NCBI RefSeq assembly: GCF_030407815.1
Contig: NZ_JASDCS010000012.1
Coordinates: forward strand, 56,481-120,480
Length of the DNA stretch: 64,000 nucleotides
DNA from: Psychrobacter sp. APC 3281
GTDB lineage: Bacteria; Pseudomonadota; Gammaproteobacteria; Pseudomonadales; Moraxellaceae
Direction: 5' to 3'
Position 1 is the first letter of the stretch. Every line of letters begins with the position of its first letter. The translations under genes and the position numbers were made by a program. Below the pieces are notes generated by a model, which ran no database searches, was not told where the DNA came from, and was given only the letters and a program-made list of their open reading frames with translations. Positions 36,716 through 46,362 of this stretch are shown here, piece after piece.

Positions 36716-37633
36716 ATGACATTTAAAGACAAGCTACAAGCCTACATCCAGCTAACCCGTTTTGATAAGCCAGTCGGCATTGAGCTGCTCCTATGGCCAA
36801 CGCTTTGGGGCGTACTACTCGCTGCAATGGGTCAAGCGCAGCAGCAAGGAATGACAGCAGCGTTGCCAAGTATCAAGGTGTTCGCGATATTTGCCCTTGG
36901 TGCAATATTTATGCGAGCGGCTGGTTGTGCGATCAATGATTTTGCCGATCGTAAAGTAGATGGTCATGTGACTCGCACTAAAGGTCGCCCATTAGCAGAT
37001 GGACGCTTATCTGGTAAAGAAGCCGTCACTGCATTCTTAGTACTTGTGCTGTTAAGTGCCAGTCTGCTATTTTTCCTGCCTATAGCTGTATTTTACTGGT
37101 CGCTTGGTGCCGTTGTATTGGCGTTTATTTATCCATTTATGAAACGCTATACCCATCTGCCGCAAGTATTTTTAGCAGCTGCTTTTGGATGGGCGATACC
37201 GATGTCTTATGTGGCGGTCCAAGGTGCTCCCGATATTTGGTGTTGGCTGCTATTCTTAGCCTATATGTGTTGGACAGTGGCCTACGATACCCAGTACGCC
37301 ATGGCTGACCGTGAGGATGATTTAAAGATTGGTGTGAAATCAACAGCGATACTATTCGGTCGTTATGATGTGATTATCATCTCAATACTCCAGATGCTAT
37401 TTTTGCTAACGATGGGTGTGGTTATGTGGCATTACTTTGCCCCGACCACATTAGGCGTAACGCCGGTATTTGGATTGGCGCTAGTTGCGATGATGTTTGC
37501 CAAACAAAACAGCGCTTGTGCCAGTCGTAACCCTTTGGCTTGCTTTCAGGCGTTCTTGGCCAATATCTGGGTAGGGCGCTATATCTTTGCGCTCATCGCA
37601 GTTACTTGCATATGGACGACGCTAAATGGTTAA
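36716..37633 (+). CDS. ubiA: 4-hydroxybenzoate polyprenyltransferase UbiA
   Basis: UbiA attaches the polyprenyl tail to 4-hydroxybenzoate, the second step of ubiquinone synthesis. The two Asp-rich motifs are intact: NDFADRKVD, and DREDD within [12 protein letters not shown]. About eight to nine membrane helices fit the 305-residue length. Its last 8 bases overlap the next gene, so translational coupling is likely. ubiC is not nearby. Confidence 0.95.
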   Translation: MTFKDKLQAYIQLTRFDKPVGIELLLWPTLWGVLLAAMGQAQQQGMTAALPSIKVFAIFALGAIFMRAAGCAINDFADRKVDGHVTRTKGRPLADGRLSGKEAVTAFLVLVLLSASLLFFLPIAVFYWSLGAVVLAFIYPFMKRYTHLPQVFLAAAFGWAIPMSYVAVQGAPDIWCWLLFLAYMCWTVAYDTQYAMADREDDLKIGVKSTAILFGRYDVIIISILQMLFLLTMGVVMWHYFAPTTLGVTPVFGLALVAMMFAKQNSACASRNPLACFQAFLANIWVGRYIFALIAVTCIWTTLNG

Positions 37634-38303
37634 GTTCGATAAATTGCCGAGATTTAAATCAAAGAAACCGTCTGATACAACTGTGTCAGTTACGGACTAT
37701 CAATCTAAACTTGCCGAACATGGGCTGACTCGCGAGCAAGTTATCGCAACTGAGCGTAAACTGGCGAAATTTGCTAACACCATGGATTCACTAGTGCGAG
37801 TGCCTTTTACTAAGCAAGGAATGGGTGCGGATGCGGCGCTTTCGACCATTCCACTAGCAGGAGATTTGGCAGGATTGGCATTGACCAGTTATGCATTTAT
37901 ATTAGGACGTCAGTTAGGTGTGCCTGCTCATAAAATGACGCCAGCGGTTAGATTGGCACTTATTGATATGGTCGTTGGTATCGTACCTGGCATTGGTACT
38001 TTATTAGATATTTTCATTCGTCCTAGCCGTAAGACACTGGGTATCGTGCATGAGCATCTACATCATGAGTATGGTATTACCGAAACCATGCATATGGATC
38101 GACCGTTTTTGCACCAGTCACTAGAAGACAAGCAACAGCAAAGCCGCTTTGGGTTTTTTTGGCGCAATCCAATCGTTGCTTGGCTGTATTTGCATATCCC
38201 TGATTTTCTTGAACTGCTAGTCATTGTATTTGTCGGTTGGGGGCTGTGGACAGTGATAAGCTGGTTGGTTGGGATGTTTGGGCAATCGACTGGGTTTGGT
38301 TAA
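37626..38303 (+). CDS. DUF4112 domain protein
   Basis: The middle of this 225-residue protein carries the DUF4112 region: [33 protein letters not shown] and [20 protein letters not shown]. Hydrophobic segments around residues 75-95 and 115-135 and at the C-terminus suggest a membrane protein. The function is unknown. Start overlaps the ubiA end by 8 bp. Confidence 0.85.
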   Translation: MVKFDKLPRFKSKKPSDTTVSVTDYQSKLAEHGLTREQVIATERKLAKFANTMDSLVRVPFTKQGMGADAALSTIPLAGDLAGLALTSYAFILGRQLGVPAHKMTPAVRLALIDMVVGIVPGIGTLLDIFIRPSRKTLGIVHEHLHHEYGITETMHMDRPFLHQSLEDKQQQSRFGFFWRNPIVAWLYLHIPDFLELLVIVFVGWGLWTVISWLVGMFGQSTGFG

Positions 38304-38372
38304 ATACAATCACTTATCACTCATTAGACAGCTTAGTTGACAAAAGTCAGTACAGAGCAGTATATAGAAACG

Positions 38373-38410
38373 AAAAAGGCGGCAACGATAATAACGTTTG
38401 CCGCCTTTTT
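38373..38410. terminator. Bidirectional terminator between the DUF4112 and MliC-like genes
   Basis: AAAAAGGCGGCAA (38373-38385) pairs with TTGCCGCCTTTTT (38398-38410). It fits both converging genes. Confidence 0.88.
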
Positions 38411-38453
38411 TATGGTTTTAAATAGAGTGTTGAAACAAAGGTCGCCTCAGATT

Positions 38454-39092
38454 TTATTCAGTGATGACTTCTGCTTCAGCACTGACGGCATCAAAGCTAG
38501 TGACTTTATTGTTTCGGATAAGGTCGATAGTGCCGCCACCAGCATGACTGACGAGTTGGATGCTACCGTCAGCTGATTGATACGTAGGATTATTGCCTTG
38601 GCCTTCGGGTGCACTTAATGTCATTTTTGGTTGGTTGGGACGAGTAATGATAGCGTTAAGCATACCAGCTGCCGACGTCTCAAAGACTACGGACAAACTC
38701 TCACCTGCTGCACTTTTATAACGGACATCAGTGATTTGTGCGCCTTTAATAGCTTGTTCTGGATTAGGTTTTTCAGCGCTAGCATTTGCCGTAGACGTAG
38801 TATCACTAAGATCTTTATCTAACTCTGTTAAGCTCAGATCACGTTCTGAATCAGTCTGCGCTACATTTTTAGTGTCATCTACATTGTTACCTTCCGCTTC
38901 ATCAACGTTGATATTGGTCGTTACTGGCGTGGTTTGCGTTGAGGTCTCAGCTGTAGTTGTATCAGTTGCTTCAGGTTCTGGATCTTTTTGACAAGCATTC
39001 AGTAGCAACAGACTGAAGAAAATAGCAGGAGCGGTAATACATAGACGCTTAGACTTATTTGAGTGTATTACTTTTGAGAGAGAGGTATTCAT
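38454..39092 (-). CDS. Lipoprotein with MliC-like C-terminal domain
   Basis: The signal peptide ends LLLLNACQ (lipobox Cys34). A ~75-residue acidic, Thr/Ser/Asp-rich linker follows, then a compact C-terminal domain of about 90 residues (VRYKSAAGESLSVVF, GQGNNPTYQSADGSIQLVS, DLIRNNKV) that resembles MliC-type lysozyme inhibitors, although the usual cysteine pair is missing. The MliC call is by visual pattern only. GGATAA lies upstream of the ATG. Confidence 0.6.
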   Translation of the reverse strand: MNTSLSKVIHSNKSKRLCITAPAIFFSLLLLNACQKDPEPEATDTTTAETSTQTTPVTTNINVDEAEGNNVDDTKNVAQTDSERDLSLTELDKDLSDTTSTANASAEKPNPEQAIKGAQITDVRYKSAAGESLSVVFETSAAGMLNAIITRPNQPKMTLSAPEGQGNNPTYQSADGSIQLVSHAGGGTIDLIRNNKVTSFDAVSAEAEVITE

Positions 39093-39173
39093 AATCAGCT
39101 TTATCCGTTAATAGCGCTCTACGTAAAGGGGACAATTGGCAAGGGTCAACCTGCTATTTATTGACATATATTA

Positions 39174-39608
39174 TTACGTATTTACCGTAATCACCAGCTT
39201 ACGCTGTCCGCCATATTCTTGCAGGTTTCTATGCTCACATAAGTAAATACCTTGCCACGTACCCAGTCCTAACTCACCATCGACAAGCGGTATAGTCAAG
39301 CTTACCCCAAGCATCATGCTTTTAAGATGCGCTGGCAGGTCGTCTGAGCCTTCTAAAGTATGGCGATACTCTGGCTGATCTTCTGGTGCGATTTTATTAA
39401 GCCAATCCTCTGTATCTAATCTGACATCTGGATCAGCATTTTCATTGATCGCAAGACTGGCTGACGTATGCAGCAAAAATAGATTAACCAACCCTATCTT
39501 GGTAGAGTGAGGTAATAGCTGAAAAATCGCTTCTTCAACCTTCGGAGTAATGATATGAATGCCACGCGCATAGGCGGGTAGAGTAAGGGTTGTTTGGTGA
39601 TAGCTCAT
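39174..39608 (-). CDS. YjbQ family (UPF0047) protein
   Basis: The 144-residue protein matches the YjbQ/UPF0047 family, which has weak thiamine-phosphate synthase activity in E. coli. Visible signatures are LFLLHTSASLAINENADPDVR and GTWQGIYLCEHR, the conserved His/Glu positions. GAGAT lies upstream of the ATG. Confidence 0.9.
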   Translation of the reverse strand: MSYHQTTLTLPAYARGIHIITPKVEEAIFQLLPHSTKIGLVNLFLLHTSASLAINENADPDVRLDTEDWLNKIAPEDQPEYRHTLEGSDDLPAHLKSMMLGVSLTIPLVDGELGLGTWQGIYLCEHRNLQEYGGQRKLVITVNT

Positions 39609-39709
39609 GGGGTATATCTCATTATTAGGGTCGACACCAAATTAAGATACCATAAGCCAGTATAAACCGCAGAAAGCGTTGCTGTTATTTACACAAGAGC
39701 CATTTATTC

Positions 39710-41776
39710 TTAAACAAGCGGCGTCTGTAAACGTGTACGATTGGGTGATAGGCGTGCGAGCATCGTCTCTGACAGTGGTGCGAATGACCCTAGCATCATA
39801 TCTGCTAATGCTTCAGCACAAATAGGTGCCAATGCATAACCTTTTGCGCCCATCGCACTCATTGTCCATATCCGCTGACTGTTTGCCAATTGTCCAACGA
39901 TAGGGTGGTAATCAGGCGTTTGGGTGCGAATGCCAGCTCGTCCCTGCCACAGACTCGTATCTGCTGGAATGACAGATGCCATCTCAGGAATGGCAGTGAT
40001 GAGCTTGTCTCGGCTAATCTGATGTTCCTCGTCACGTATATCAGTACTTGTATCATTGCGGATAAAACTCGCGCCAAGCAATAAATATGGCTCGTCAGCG
40101 ACTACAGTATTTAACTCGTCATCTCCAGTTTGTGCGTTGAACCGCGCACAGTAACCACTATATTTGAGTGGTATTTTAGGCAGCTTAGCGTACTGCTCAG
40201 GGGTTGGCGTAAACCAAGACAGCTGCCCACGAATTTTACGGCAATCAAAAATACGCTGATCCAATTGATGACTTTCAAAAGCCGCGCAAATGACGATATT
40301 ATCAGCAGTCATAGTGACAGTGTTAAGGTTTTCATCAATACCTTCAATACGAACTTGCTGCTCAGTCTCGTTGATTTTAGTCACTTCTAACTGCTGAAAG
40401 CGAATGAGTGGATGAGTCAGTATGATGTCTTTTAGTGCTTGCGGATTGACCAGACCAGACTGAGGTAAGTACAAGTTCTCTGATAAGTTCTGCTCTTTTA
40501 GTCCACTAGTAACCTGTGCTTGCTCATGCGATAGGGTGGTCGCCATCTCATCAGGATAGTCGGCAATTTGTTCTGTACCGATATTGGCTTTTATAAGCAA
40601 ATCAAGGGCGCCAGTCGGTTCAAGTACCGGTGCTGTATTAAGCTGTACGGCTGTTTGATTAAGCTTTCGATATAGCCTGCTGCTATGGAGATAACCGATG
40701 GTATGCAGATGCTCGTCAACATGGTGACTTGGCGTCATTTTGGGTGCAAGTAATGCTCTAGGATTGCCTGATGCACCTGCCAAGGGCGCTGATTTATCTA
40801 ATAAGGTGACGGTAATACCACGATTGGCAAGCGACCAAGCTGTGAGCAACCCTGAGACGCCTGCACCAATGACGACAGTATTGTCGAATGTACTATCAGT
40901 CGTTTCCTGCTTCGCATCGTGGCTTTTATTATCACAACTTTTATTATCGCTAGTAAGGTCACTACTTTCTGCATTGGTCATAATGGCCGTTAGCATTTCT
41001 CGCTTTCGACCAAAACCTCTGACTTTCTTAATTTGAAAGCCATGCTCTCTTAGTCCGCGCTTGACAATACCTGCACAGCTATAAGTAGCGGCAGTCGTAT
41101 GAGGGCGTGATAGGCGCTGCATTTGTCCAAAGATACTGTCAGCCCACAAGGTGCTATTGCAAGAAGGCGCAAAACCATCTAAAAACCAAGCATCAATATA
41201 AGGTGTATGCTGGTTAGAATGGTTTAATGCCAGTTTGCTTAGACTTTCTGTTGCATCACCAAGCCACATATCGACGGTTAAGTTATCATGAGAAAAACTT
41301 AAACGATGACAGCCTGCAATTAGGGGCGGATATGAAGCCAAAAGTGGCTCAATAAATGCCATTAGCTCAGGCGCACGCTCACCCCATAGCGCAAGTATCT
41401 GGGTCAGATCTGCTAGCGGTATAGGAAACTTTTCAGTAGTGATAAAGTGCAGGCGAGCCGTTGCTAGCTGTGGATTGGTTTCACGTAATTGTCCCCACAA
41501 TTGCCACGTCGCTAGTAGATTAAGCCCAGTTCCAAAGCCTAGCTCAGCAATCGTAAAGCATTGCTTTGGTGCAAGGTGTGCCAAACGTTCTGGTAACTGA
41601 TTGTGCTCTAGAAACACGTGACGCGTCTCTGCCAAACCATCCGCATGAGAGAAATACACATCCCCAAACTCACCTGATACTGGCACCATATTGCCAGTAT
41701 CATCTGTTTGCCAGTCAATCTTGGCAGGCGTGATAACGTTTAAGTATTCAGGGTTTTGATGATTAGCGGTAGACAT
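39710..41776 (-). CDS. mnmC: Bifunctional tRNA mnm5s2U biosynthesis protein MnmC
   Basis: MnmC completes mnm5s2U34 in tRNA: the C-terminal FAD oxidoreductase demodifies cmnm5s2U and the N-terminal methyltransferase adds the methyl group. The N-terminal ~265 residues show [34 protein letters not shown] and the RP-rich segment; the FAD domain begins [20 protein letters not shown] near residue 300. A short Ser/Asp/Lys-rich linker separates them. The 688-residue length is family-typical. Confidence 0.95.
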   Translation of the reverse strand: MSTANHQNPEYLNVITPAKIDWQTDDTGNMVPVSGEFGDVYFSHADGLAETRHVFLEHNQLPERLAHLAPKQCFTIAELGFGTGLNLLATWQLWGQLRETNPQLATARLHFITTEKFPIPLADLTQILALWGERAPELMAFIEPLLASYPPLIAGCHRLSFSHDNLTVDMWLGDATESLSKLALNHSNQHTPYIDAWFLDGFAPSCNSTLWADSIFGQMQRLSRPHTTAATYSCAGIVKRGLREHGFQIKKVRGFGRKREMLTAIMTNAESSDLTSDNKSCDNKSHDAKQETTDSTFDNTVVIGAGVSGLLTAWSLANRGITVTLLDKSAPLAGASGNPRALLAPKMTPSHHVDEHLHTIGYLHSSRLYRKLNQTAVQLNTAPVLEPTGALDLLIKANIGTEQIADYPDEMATTLSHEQAQVTSGLKEQNLSENLYLPQSGLVNPQALKDIILTHPLIRFQQLEVTKINETEQQVRIEGIDENLNTVTMTADNIVICAAFESHQLDQRIFDCRKIRGQLSWFTPTPEQYAKLPKIPLKYSGYCARFNAQTGDDELNTVVADEPYLLLGASFIRNDTSTDIRDEEHQISRDKLITAIPEMASVIPADTSLWQGRAGIRTQTPDYHPIVGQLANSQRIWTMSAMGAKGYALAPICAEALADMMLGSFAPLSETMLARLSPNRTRLQTPLV

Positions 41777-41900
41777 GAGGCACTTCTTAGAAATATCAGT
41801 AACGGTAGCTCAACGGTCAATTGTGACGGATCAATGATATCGACACTTGGTCAGACGCAGCGAAGTAGAGTAATGCAAGTCAGTGCTAGCAAAGCTGACG

Positions 41901-42350
41901 CTACCAGCGTTCACGACGGACAAATACTAACCACGAGACAAAAATACCGACTAACAGACTGATCAAAACGGTAAACGCACCGTATAGAAACAACTGTCCC
42001 TTACTTTCGTAAACCAAGACATTTACTTGGGTCTGCAAGTCGTTTACTTGACGCTGTAATTGTGCATTACGGCTGAGCAGTTCTTGATTGGCAGCTGACA
42101 ATGCTTTAGTAGATGGTTGCAGCTGTGCCGCCAAGGTATCATTGATATCTAAAGCTGAGTTTTTCGTTGGCAAAGCGCGCGCCGCTACTGGCCCAGTCAA
42201 CGGCAGCACTGCTGTCGGATCGGTTGCATCGACAGCAGGTGTTATGGGCGCAGTGGGTGCAGCTTGCGCCGAAACAGCTGTCACTAACATGAGACCAATC
42301 AGGGCACTTTTGTAGAAGCAGGCATGTGAAAAAGAGACTCTCTGGATCAC
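41901..42350 (-). CDS. Secreted coiled-coil membrane-tail protein, unknown
   Basis: The 149-residue protein has an N-terminal signal peptide ending around VSAQAAPTAP, a Pro/Ala/Thr-rich stretch, a coiled-coil (SAANQELLSRNAQLQRQVND) and one hydrophobic C-terminal helix (FTVLISLLVGIFVSWLVF) with a short basic end. Its ATG overlaps the stop of the YciI-like gene by 4 bases (ATGA), implying coupling. No family is recognised. Confidence 0.6.
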   Translation of the reverse strand: MIQRVSFSHACFYKSALIGLMLVTAVSAQAAPTAPITPAVDATDPTAVLPLTGPVAARALPTKNSALDINDTLAAQLQPSTKALSAANQELLSRNAQLQRQVNDLQTQVNVLVYESKGQLFLYGAFTVLISLLVGIFVSWLVFVRRERW

Positions 42351-42673
42351 GATGCAGCTACTTGATTGTTGCTATCAGTTGGTGCTGGCAATGCTTGAAC
42401 AAATGGTTTGATATCGACATGACTATACACGCCATCACGTAAGTAAGGCTCATCGTTTGCCCATGCTTGAGCCGCTTCGATAGAGTCAAAGTCTGCAATG
42501 ATTAAGCTGCCTGACATATCACTTTTGCCATGCTCGATAGGCGTTGGACCTGCGATAACGAGGCGTCCCTCTTGGTGCAATGCTTTTAGGCGTTCAATGT
42601 GTTCAGTACGAGTGATCAGACGTTGTGCACTGCTATTAGCCACGTCATGACCAATGATTGCAAATAAAGACAT
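42347..42673 (-). CDS. YciI family protein
   Basis: The 108-residue protein belongs to the YciI-like family: MSLFAIIGHDVANSSAQRL, RPxHxxxL-equivalent RTEHIERLKALHQEGRLVIAGP and ANDEPYLRDGVYS. The Asp/His active-site pair proposed for YciI is present. It is located next to yciB, a recurring neighbourhood. AAGGAAG precedes the ATG. Its function is unknown. Confidence 0.85.
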   Translation of the reverse strand: MSLFAIIGHDVANSSAQRLITRTEHIERLKALHQEGRLVIAGPTPIEHGKSDMSGSLIIADFDSIEAAQAWANDEPYLRDGVYSHVDIKPFVQALPAPTDSNNQVAAS

Positions 42674-42777
42674 GAGACTTCCTTAGTGAATAATAAAAAA
42701 GTAGTAATGAGCTTATATGGGCTTAGTATAAACGTCATAGCGACAAAGTGATTGCTGCTATGACAAGGCAACAGAAA

Positions 42778-43329
42778 CTATTTAGTGGCTTTGTCCGTCA
42801 GCGCAGGGTTGAGATGCTTTTTCAACACGGCAAATTGAGCCACGACAAACACCAGCATAATTGGAATCCAGCCATAGGTCTTAAAGTTGATCCATGCTTC
42901 ATCTGACATTGTGAACGCTGTGATATAATGTAGTACAGCCATTAGGGCAAAAAACAGCGCCCAAGCAACGGTCAGCTTTTTCCAGCCGCTAAGCGTCAGG
43001 GTAAATACCTCTTTCATAGCAAGCTGCATCAATGGTTTATTAATAGCGGCACTGACAAATAGCGTCAATGCAAAAATACCATTGATAATGGGCGATTTCC
43101 AGCGCAAATAAATATCATCACGCAACAGTAATGTGCCGCCGCAGAATAAAATCGTTAATAATAAGACAACCCATTGCTGCTTATCAAACTTACCTTTTTG
43201 ACGAATAAAATGAATGGCGTAAACGATAATAGTGGCGATGAGCAAAGCCCCTGCCGCTGCTAAAATACCGTTATAACGCGCCGCGATAAAAAAGGCAATT
43301 AAGGGAATAAAGTCTAATAATGCTTTCAT
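42778..43329 (-). CDS. yciB: Septation protein A (YciB/IspZ)
   Basis: YciB is an inner-membrane protein linked to cell-envelope synthesis and division in E. coli. The homologue's N-terminus MKALLDFIPLIAFFIAARYN gives the start at 43329; the in-frame TTG at 43350 would add 7 residues. Five to six membrane helices, the KSPIINGIFALTLF segment and WALFFALMAVLHYITAF fit the family. The length from this start is 183 residues. Confidence 0.93.
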   Translation of the reverse strand: MKALLDFIPLIAFFIAARYNGILAAAGALLIATIIVYAIHFIRQKGKFDKQQWVVLLLTILFCGGTLLLRDDIYLRWKSPIINGIFALTLFVSAAINKPLMQLAMKEVFTLTLSGWKKLTVAWALFFALMAVLHYITAFTMSDEAWINFKTYGWIPIMLVFVVAQFAVLKKHLNPALTDKATK

Positions 43330-43620
43330 AGCAAAGGGTATGTCCAACAAAAACGTATGGGGTAGTTTACACGTCTACCGCACCAAAAAAAAGCAATCAA
43401 CACGATAATCATGCGATATACGCAACCTACAGAGTAATACTTTCTTATTGTGCCTGATGACCATGCTACTGGCCAAATATAAACACAAATACAGCATCGA
43501 TAACTGCTAAATCTACAGAATCAGCAAGACAAACTACAACGCACATAATCGTAACAATGACTGTCTGCTCACTAGCTTTTATTCTACTTTTATTTTATTT
43601 AACACTTTAAGGCTCAGCTT

Positions 43621-44502
43621 ATGAAAATCGACTTACATTGCCACAGTACTTGTTCAGATGGTACCTACGCACCGACCGAGGTCATACAGCGTGCCCATGC
43701 AGCGGGCATCAACGTATTGGCATTGACTGACCATGACACGCTGGCAGGGATTGATGAGGCAAGAGACGCTGCCAGTGCCTGCGATATGCAGATTATTAAT
43801 GGTGTTGAAATCAGCTGTGAACATACATTAAGCGGTGGTTACGGAAAGAATAAATCTACCAATAAAATTATTCATGTACTTGGACTGGATTTTACTGATC
43901 GCGAAAAAATGCACGCAACGCTACAGCAACTGCAAGACAGTCGAGCCACTCGTGGTCAACGTATCGCTGAAAAATTGAGTGAGTTATTAGATATTAATTA
44001 TGATGAGCTATGGCAGGCAGTGCTCGATAAAGCAGGCGGTAACCCACAAACAGTCGGGCGCGCCCATATTGGACAGGTATTGTTTGAGCGCGGTGAAGTC
44101 AAAACCGTTCAAAAAGCTTTTGATAAGTACCTAGCAGATAATAAACCTGCTTATGTAGCAATCGAGGCGTTGACGATGCAGCATGGTATCGAGCTAATTC
44201 ATGCTTGCGGTGGCAAAGCGGTGCTCGCACATCCTACGCGATATCAATTGTCAGCGACACGCGTGCGTAAACTGATCGAAGAGTTTGCGCAGCTGGGCGG
44301 CGATGCTTGTGAGCTACCAGCCACTAGCGAGCCAATTAGTACTCGCAGAATGGTCGACCGTAGCATTGCTGAGCATGGTCTTGCGGCATCTATTGGTAGT
44401 GACTTTCATGGTAGTAACATGCCTTGGCGACGTTTGGGCGATGTCCCTATTTTAAATGATGATCAGCAAGGAGTTTGGGAGTCTTTTGCAACGCTTGCTT
44501 AG
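43621..44502 (+). CDS. rnm: PHP-domain 3',5'-nucleotide phosphatase / 5'-3' exoribonuclease RNase AM
   Basis: The E. coli homologue (YciV/TrpH) trims 5' ends of rRNA fragments and hydrolyses 3',5'-bisphosphonucleotides. The PHP motifs DLHCHSTCSDGTY, LALTDHDTLAG, GVEISCEH, LAHPTRY and IGSDFHG hold the trinuclear metal ligands. It is divergent to yciB with a 269-bp gap; AAGGCTC lies upstream of the ATG. The length is 293 residues. Confidence 0.93.
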   Translation: MKIDLHCHSTCSDGTYAPTEVIQRAHAAGINVLALTDHDTLAGIDEARDAASACDMQIINGVEISCEHTLSGGYGKNKSTNKIIHVLGLDFTDREKMHATLQQLQDSRATRGQRIAEKLSELLDINYDELWQAVLDKAGGNPQTVGRAHIGQVLFERGEVKTVQKAFDKYLADNKPAYVAIEALTMQHGIELIHACGGKAVLAHPTRYQLSATRVRKLIEEFAQLGGDACELPATSEPISTRRMVDRSIAEHGLAASIGSDFHGSNMPWRRLGDVPILNDDQQGVWESFATLA

Positions 44503-44795
44503 TGAATAGGATTTACCTTTTTACAGTTACTTCTAATAAGGTTGTTTCCAATAGCGATAGGGCTTGATTTATCATGATGAATAAGGCTAAGAAGGGGTAC
44601 ATAAACACAATTACATTCATAGAGAAATTATTGGGAAATAAATGCGTAAAATAGATTGATAATAAGGCCAGAACTTGTAACACTTGATATGAAAATTTCA
44701 GAGCGAATAATATGCTTTGGCTTTGATTTTAGCGCTTATGTATTCAACGCATTTATACCTTTTAATGTATTTACACTCTCTGCGGTAGCCCTTCT

Positions 44796-46253
44796 ATGGC
44801 TGTATCGATATCCCATCTAGGTTACAACAAAATCTCTCAAATGATTTTTGAGTGGCAGGCTGCTGACCGAACATCGCTGATGGCCTTATTTATCGTGTTA
44901 GAGGTATCATTGCATTGGTTCTGGTGTTTGTATGTCTGGTGGCAGCAAGATGCGTTAAACACCTATGTGAACATACATTATTTATATCCATTATGGCTTG
45001 GGATTAGCTTTGTTGGACTGTTCTTTTTGTGCATGGTTAAAGGCTTATTTCATTCAAGCAATGACAACGAAATTGTTTTAAGTCGATGGCAAATAGCTTT
45101 GGTTTTGGTTTACACCGCCTACATTTCTACTGTTATTGTGATGATAGGGTACAGCAGTTTGTTTGCAGGCGTGTCGCTCGTCGGCGCTGCTATGCTTGGC
45201 ATGATGCTGATTAAGCGCCGCTATGCTTGGCGTATGTTTTGGCTGCATATTATCTTGATGCTATTAGCGATCATGTCACCTTACTTTGGCATCAGTCTGC
45301 CTAATTTACGCCAATTGACTGTCATTCATCCCATGCTCCAGAGTCATAACTATCTAACTTACAACGAGATTATGGCTGCTGAAAATGCGGTTGCTGCGTT
45401 GGCTTTTGAAAACAACGTCTTAAATTGGGATAGTATCAACGAGCTACAGCGTTCATCCGCATTTTTTTGGCGGTCGACGCACTTATATTTGGCATTACCA
45501 AAAGCGATTTTTATCGTCTATATGTTCCGTGCCTTACTGTTGGTATTAGATGATAGTCGGTTTGAGACCCTTCTACATGCCAATCAGGACGAGCTTACTC
45601 AGCTTAAAAATCGCCGTTACGGTCTGAAAAAGATGAAGTATGCCTTGGCAACGGTGAGAGAATATCAAGACTTAAGCGTCATGCTGTTAGATTTGGATTG
45701 GTTCAAACAGATTAACGATAATTATGGTCACGACGTAGGCGATCAGGTTCTGATTGAAATATCGCAGACGCTATCGCAGTCGTTAACAGATGAGTCAATC
45801 ATCAGTCGTTACGGCGGCGAAGAGTTTTTGGTTGTACTACCAGACACGAAGCATGATAGTGCTATGGTGATAGCTGAGCAGTTACGGCTAAATATTGCTG
45901 AGCATGTCATGAAGATTGAAGGTCTGGCTGATTTTAATGTGACAGCAAGCTTTGGGTTATATACCTTAACCCATGAAGAGCGAGATTGTATCGCGCAAGG
46001 CTACAAAACGATCACACAGCAAAAGACTGTCGCTCAAACGTCACCTCTTATCAAGCCAATTGCTACTCAGCGCGCGGAAAGCAAAATCGCCTCAATGCAA
46101 AAGCTGCCTAGTGATATCTGCCAACGACTTATTAGCATAGCGGATAAAGCCTTATATGAAGCCAAGCACCGTGGTCGCAATCAAGTTGTCAGTGCAAACG
46201 AGATGTGGGCTGAAAAAGAAGGCGGTAAGCAATCGCTTTACAAAAGCCGCTAG
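44796..46253 (+). CDS. Membrane diguanylate cyclase (GGDEF), without I-site
   Basis: The first ~255 residues contain about six hydrophobic helices with a longer loop (170-225) that could sense an extracellular signal. The GGDEF domain is active-looking: RYGGEEF with GGEEF at residues 340-344, and MLLDLDWFKQINDNYGHDVGDQVL. No RxxD inhibition motif is present in the usual place (TDES instead). A polar insertion of about 50 residues (392-443) separates ASFGLY from ADKALYEAK. Start choice at 44796 is not strongly supported by a ribosome-binding site. It probably makes c-di-GMP. Confidence 0.88.
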   Translation: MAVSISHLGYNKISQMIFEWQAADRTSLMALFIVLEVSLHWFWCLYVWWQQDALNTYVNIHYLYPLWLGISFVGLFFLCMVKGLFHSSNDNEIVLSRWQIALVLVYTAYISTVIVMIGYSSLFAGVSLVGAAMLGMMLIKRRYAWRMFWLHIILMLLAIMSPYFGISLPNLRQLTVIHPMLQSHNYLTYNEIMAAENAVAALAFENNVLNWDSINELQRSSAFFWRSTHLYLALPKAIFIVYMFRALLLVLDDSRFETLLHANQDELTQLKNRRYGLKKMKYALATVREYQDLSVMLLDLDWFKQINDNYGHDVGDQVLIEISQTLSQSLTDESIISRYGGEEFLVVLPDTKHDSAMVIAEQLRLNIAEHVMKIEGLADFNVTASFGLYTLTHEERDCIAQGYKTITQQKTVAQTSPLIKPIATQRAESKIASMQKLPSDICQRLISIADKALYEAKHRGRNQVVSANEMWAEKEGGKQSLYKSR

Positions 46254-46270
46254 CCATTAATTTATTAGCG

Positions 46271-46317
46271 ATCAGCCATGCCGCTAAGACCGTGTAAGTA
46301 TTATCGGCATGGCTGAT
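46271..46317. terminator. Long-loop hairpin between converging genes
   Basis: ATCAGCCATGCCG (46271-46283) pairs exactly with CGGCATGGCTGAT (46305-46317), with a 21-bp loop. It lies between the diguanylate cyclase and truD. T-tracts are weak on both sides, so termination by this hairpin is plausible, not certain. Confidence 0.5.
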
Positions 46318-46362
46318 ATTCTATTGATTAGTCCAATTTAGATGCCAGTTTCATTCATCCAA

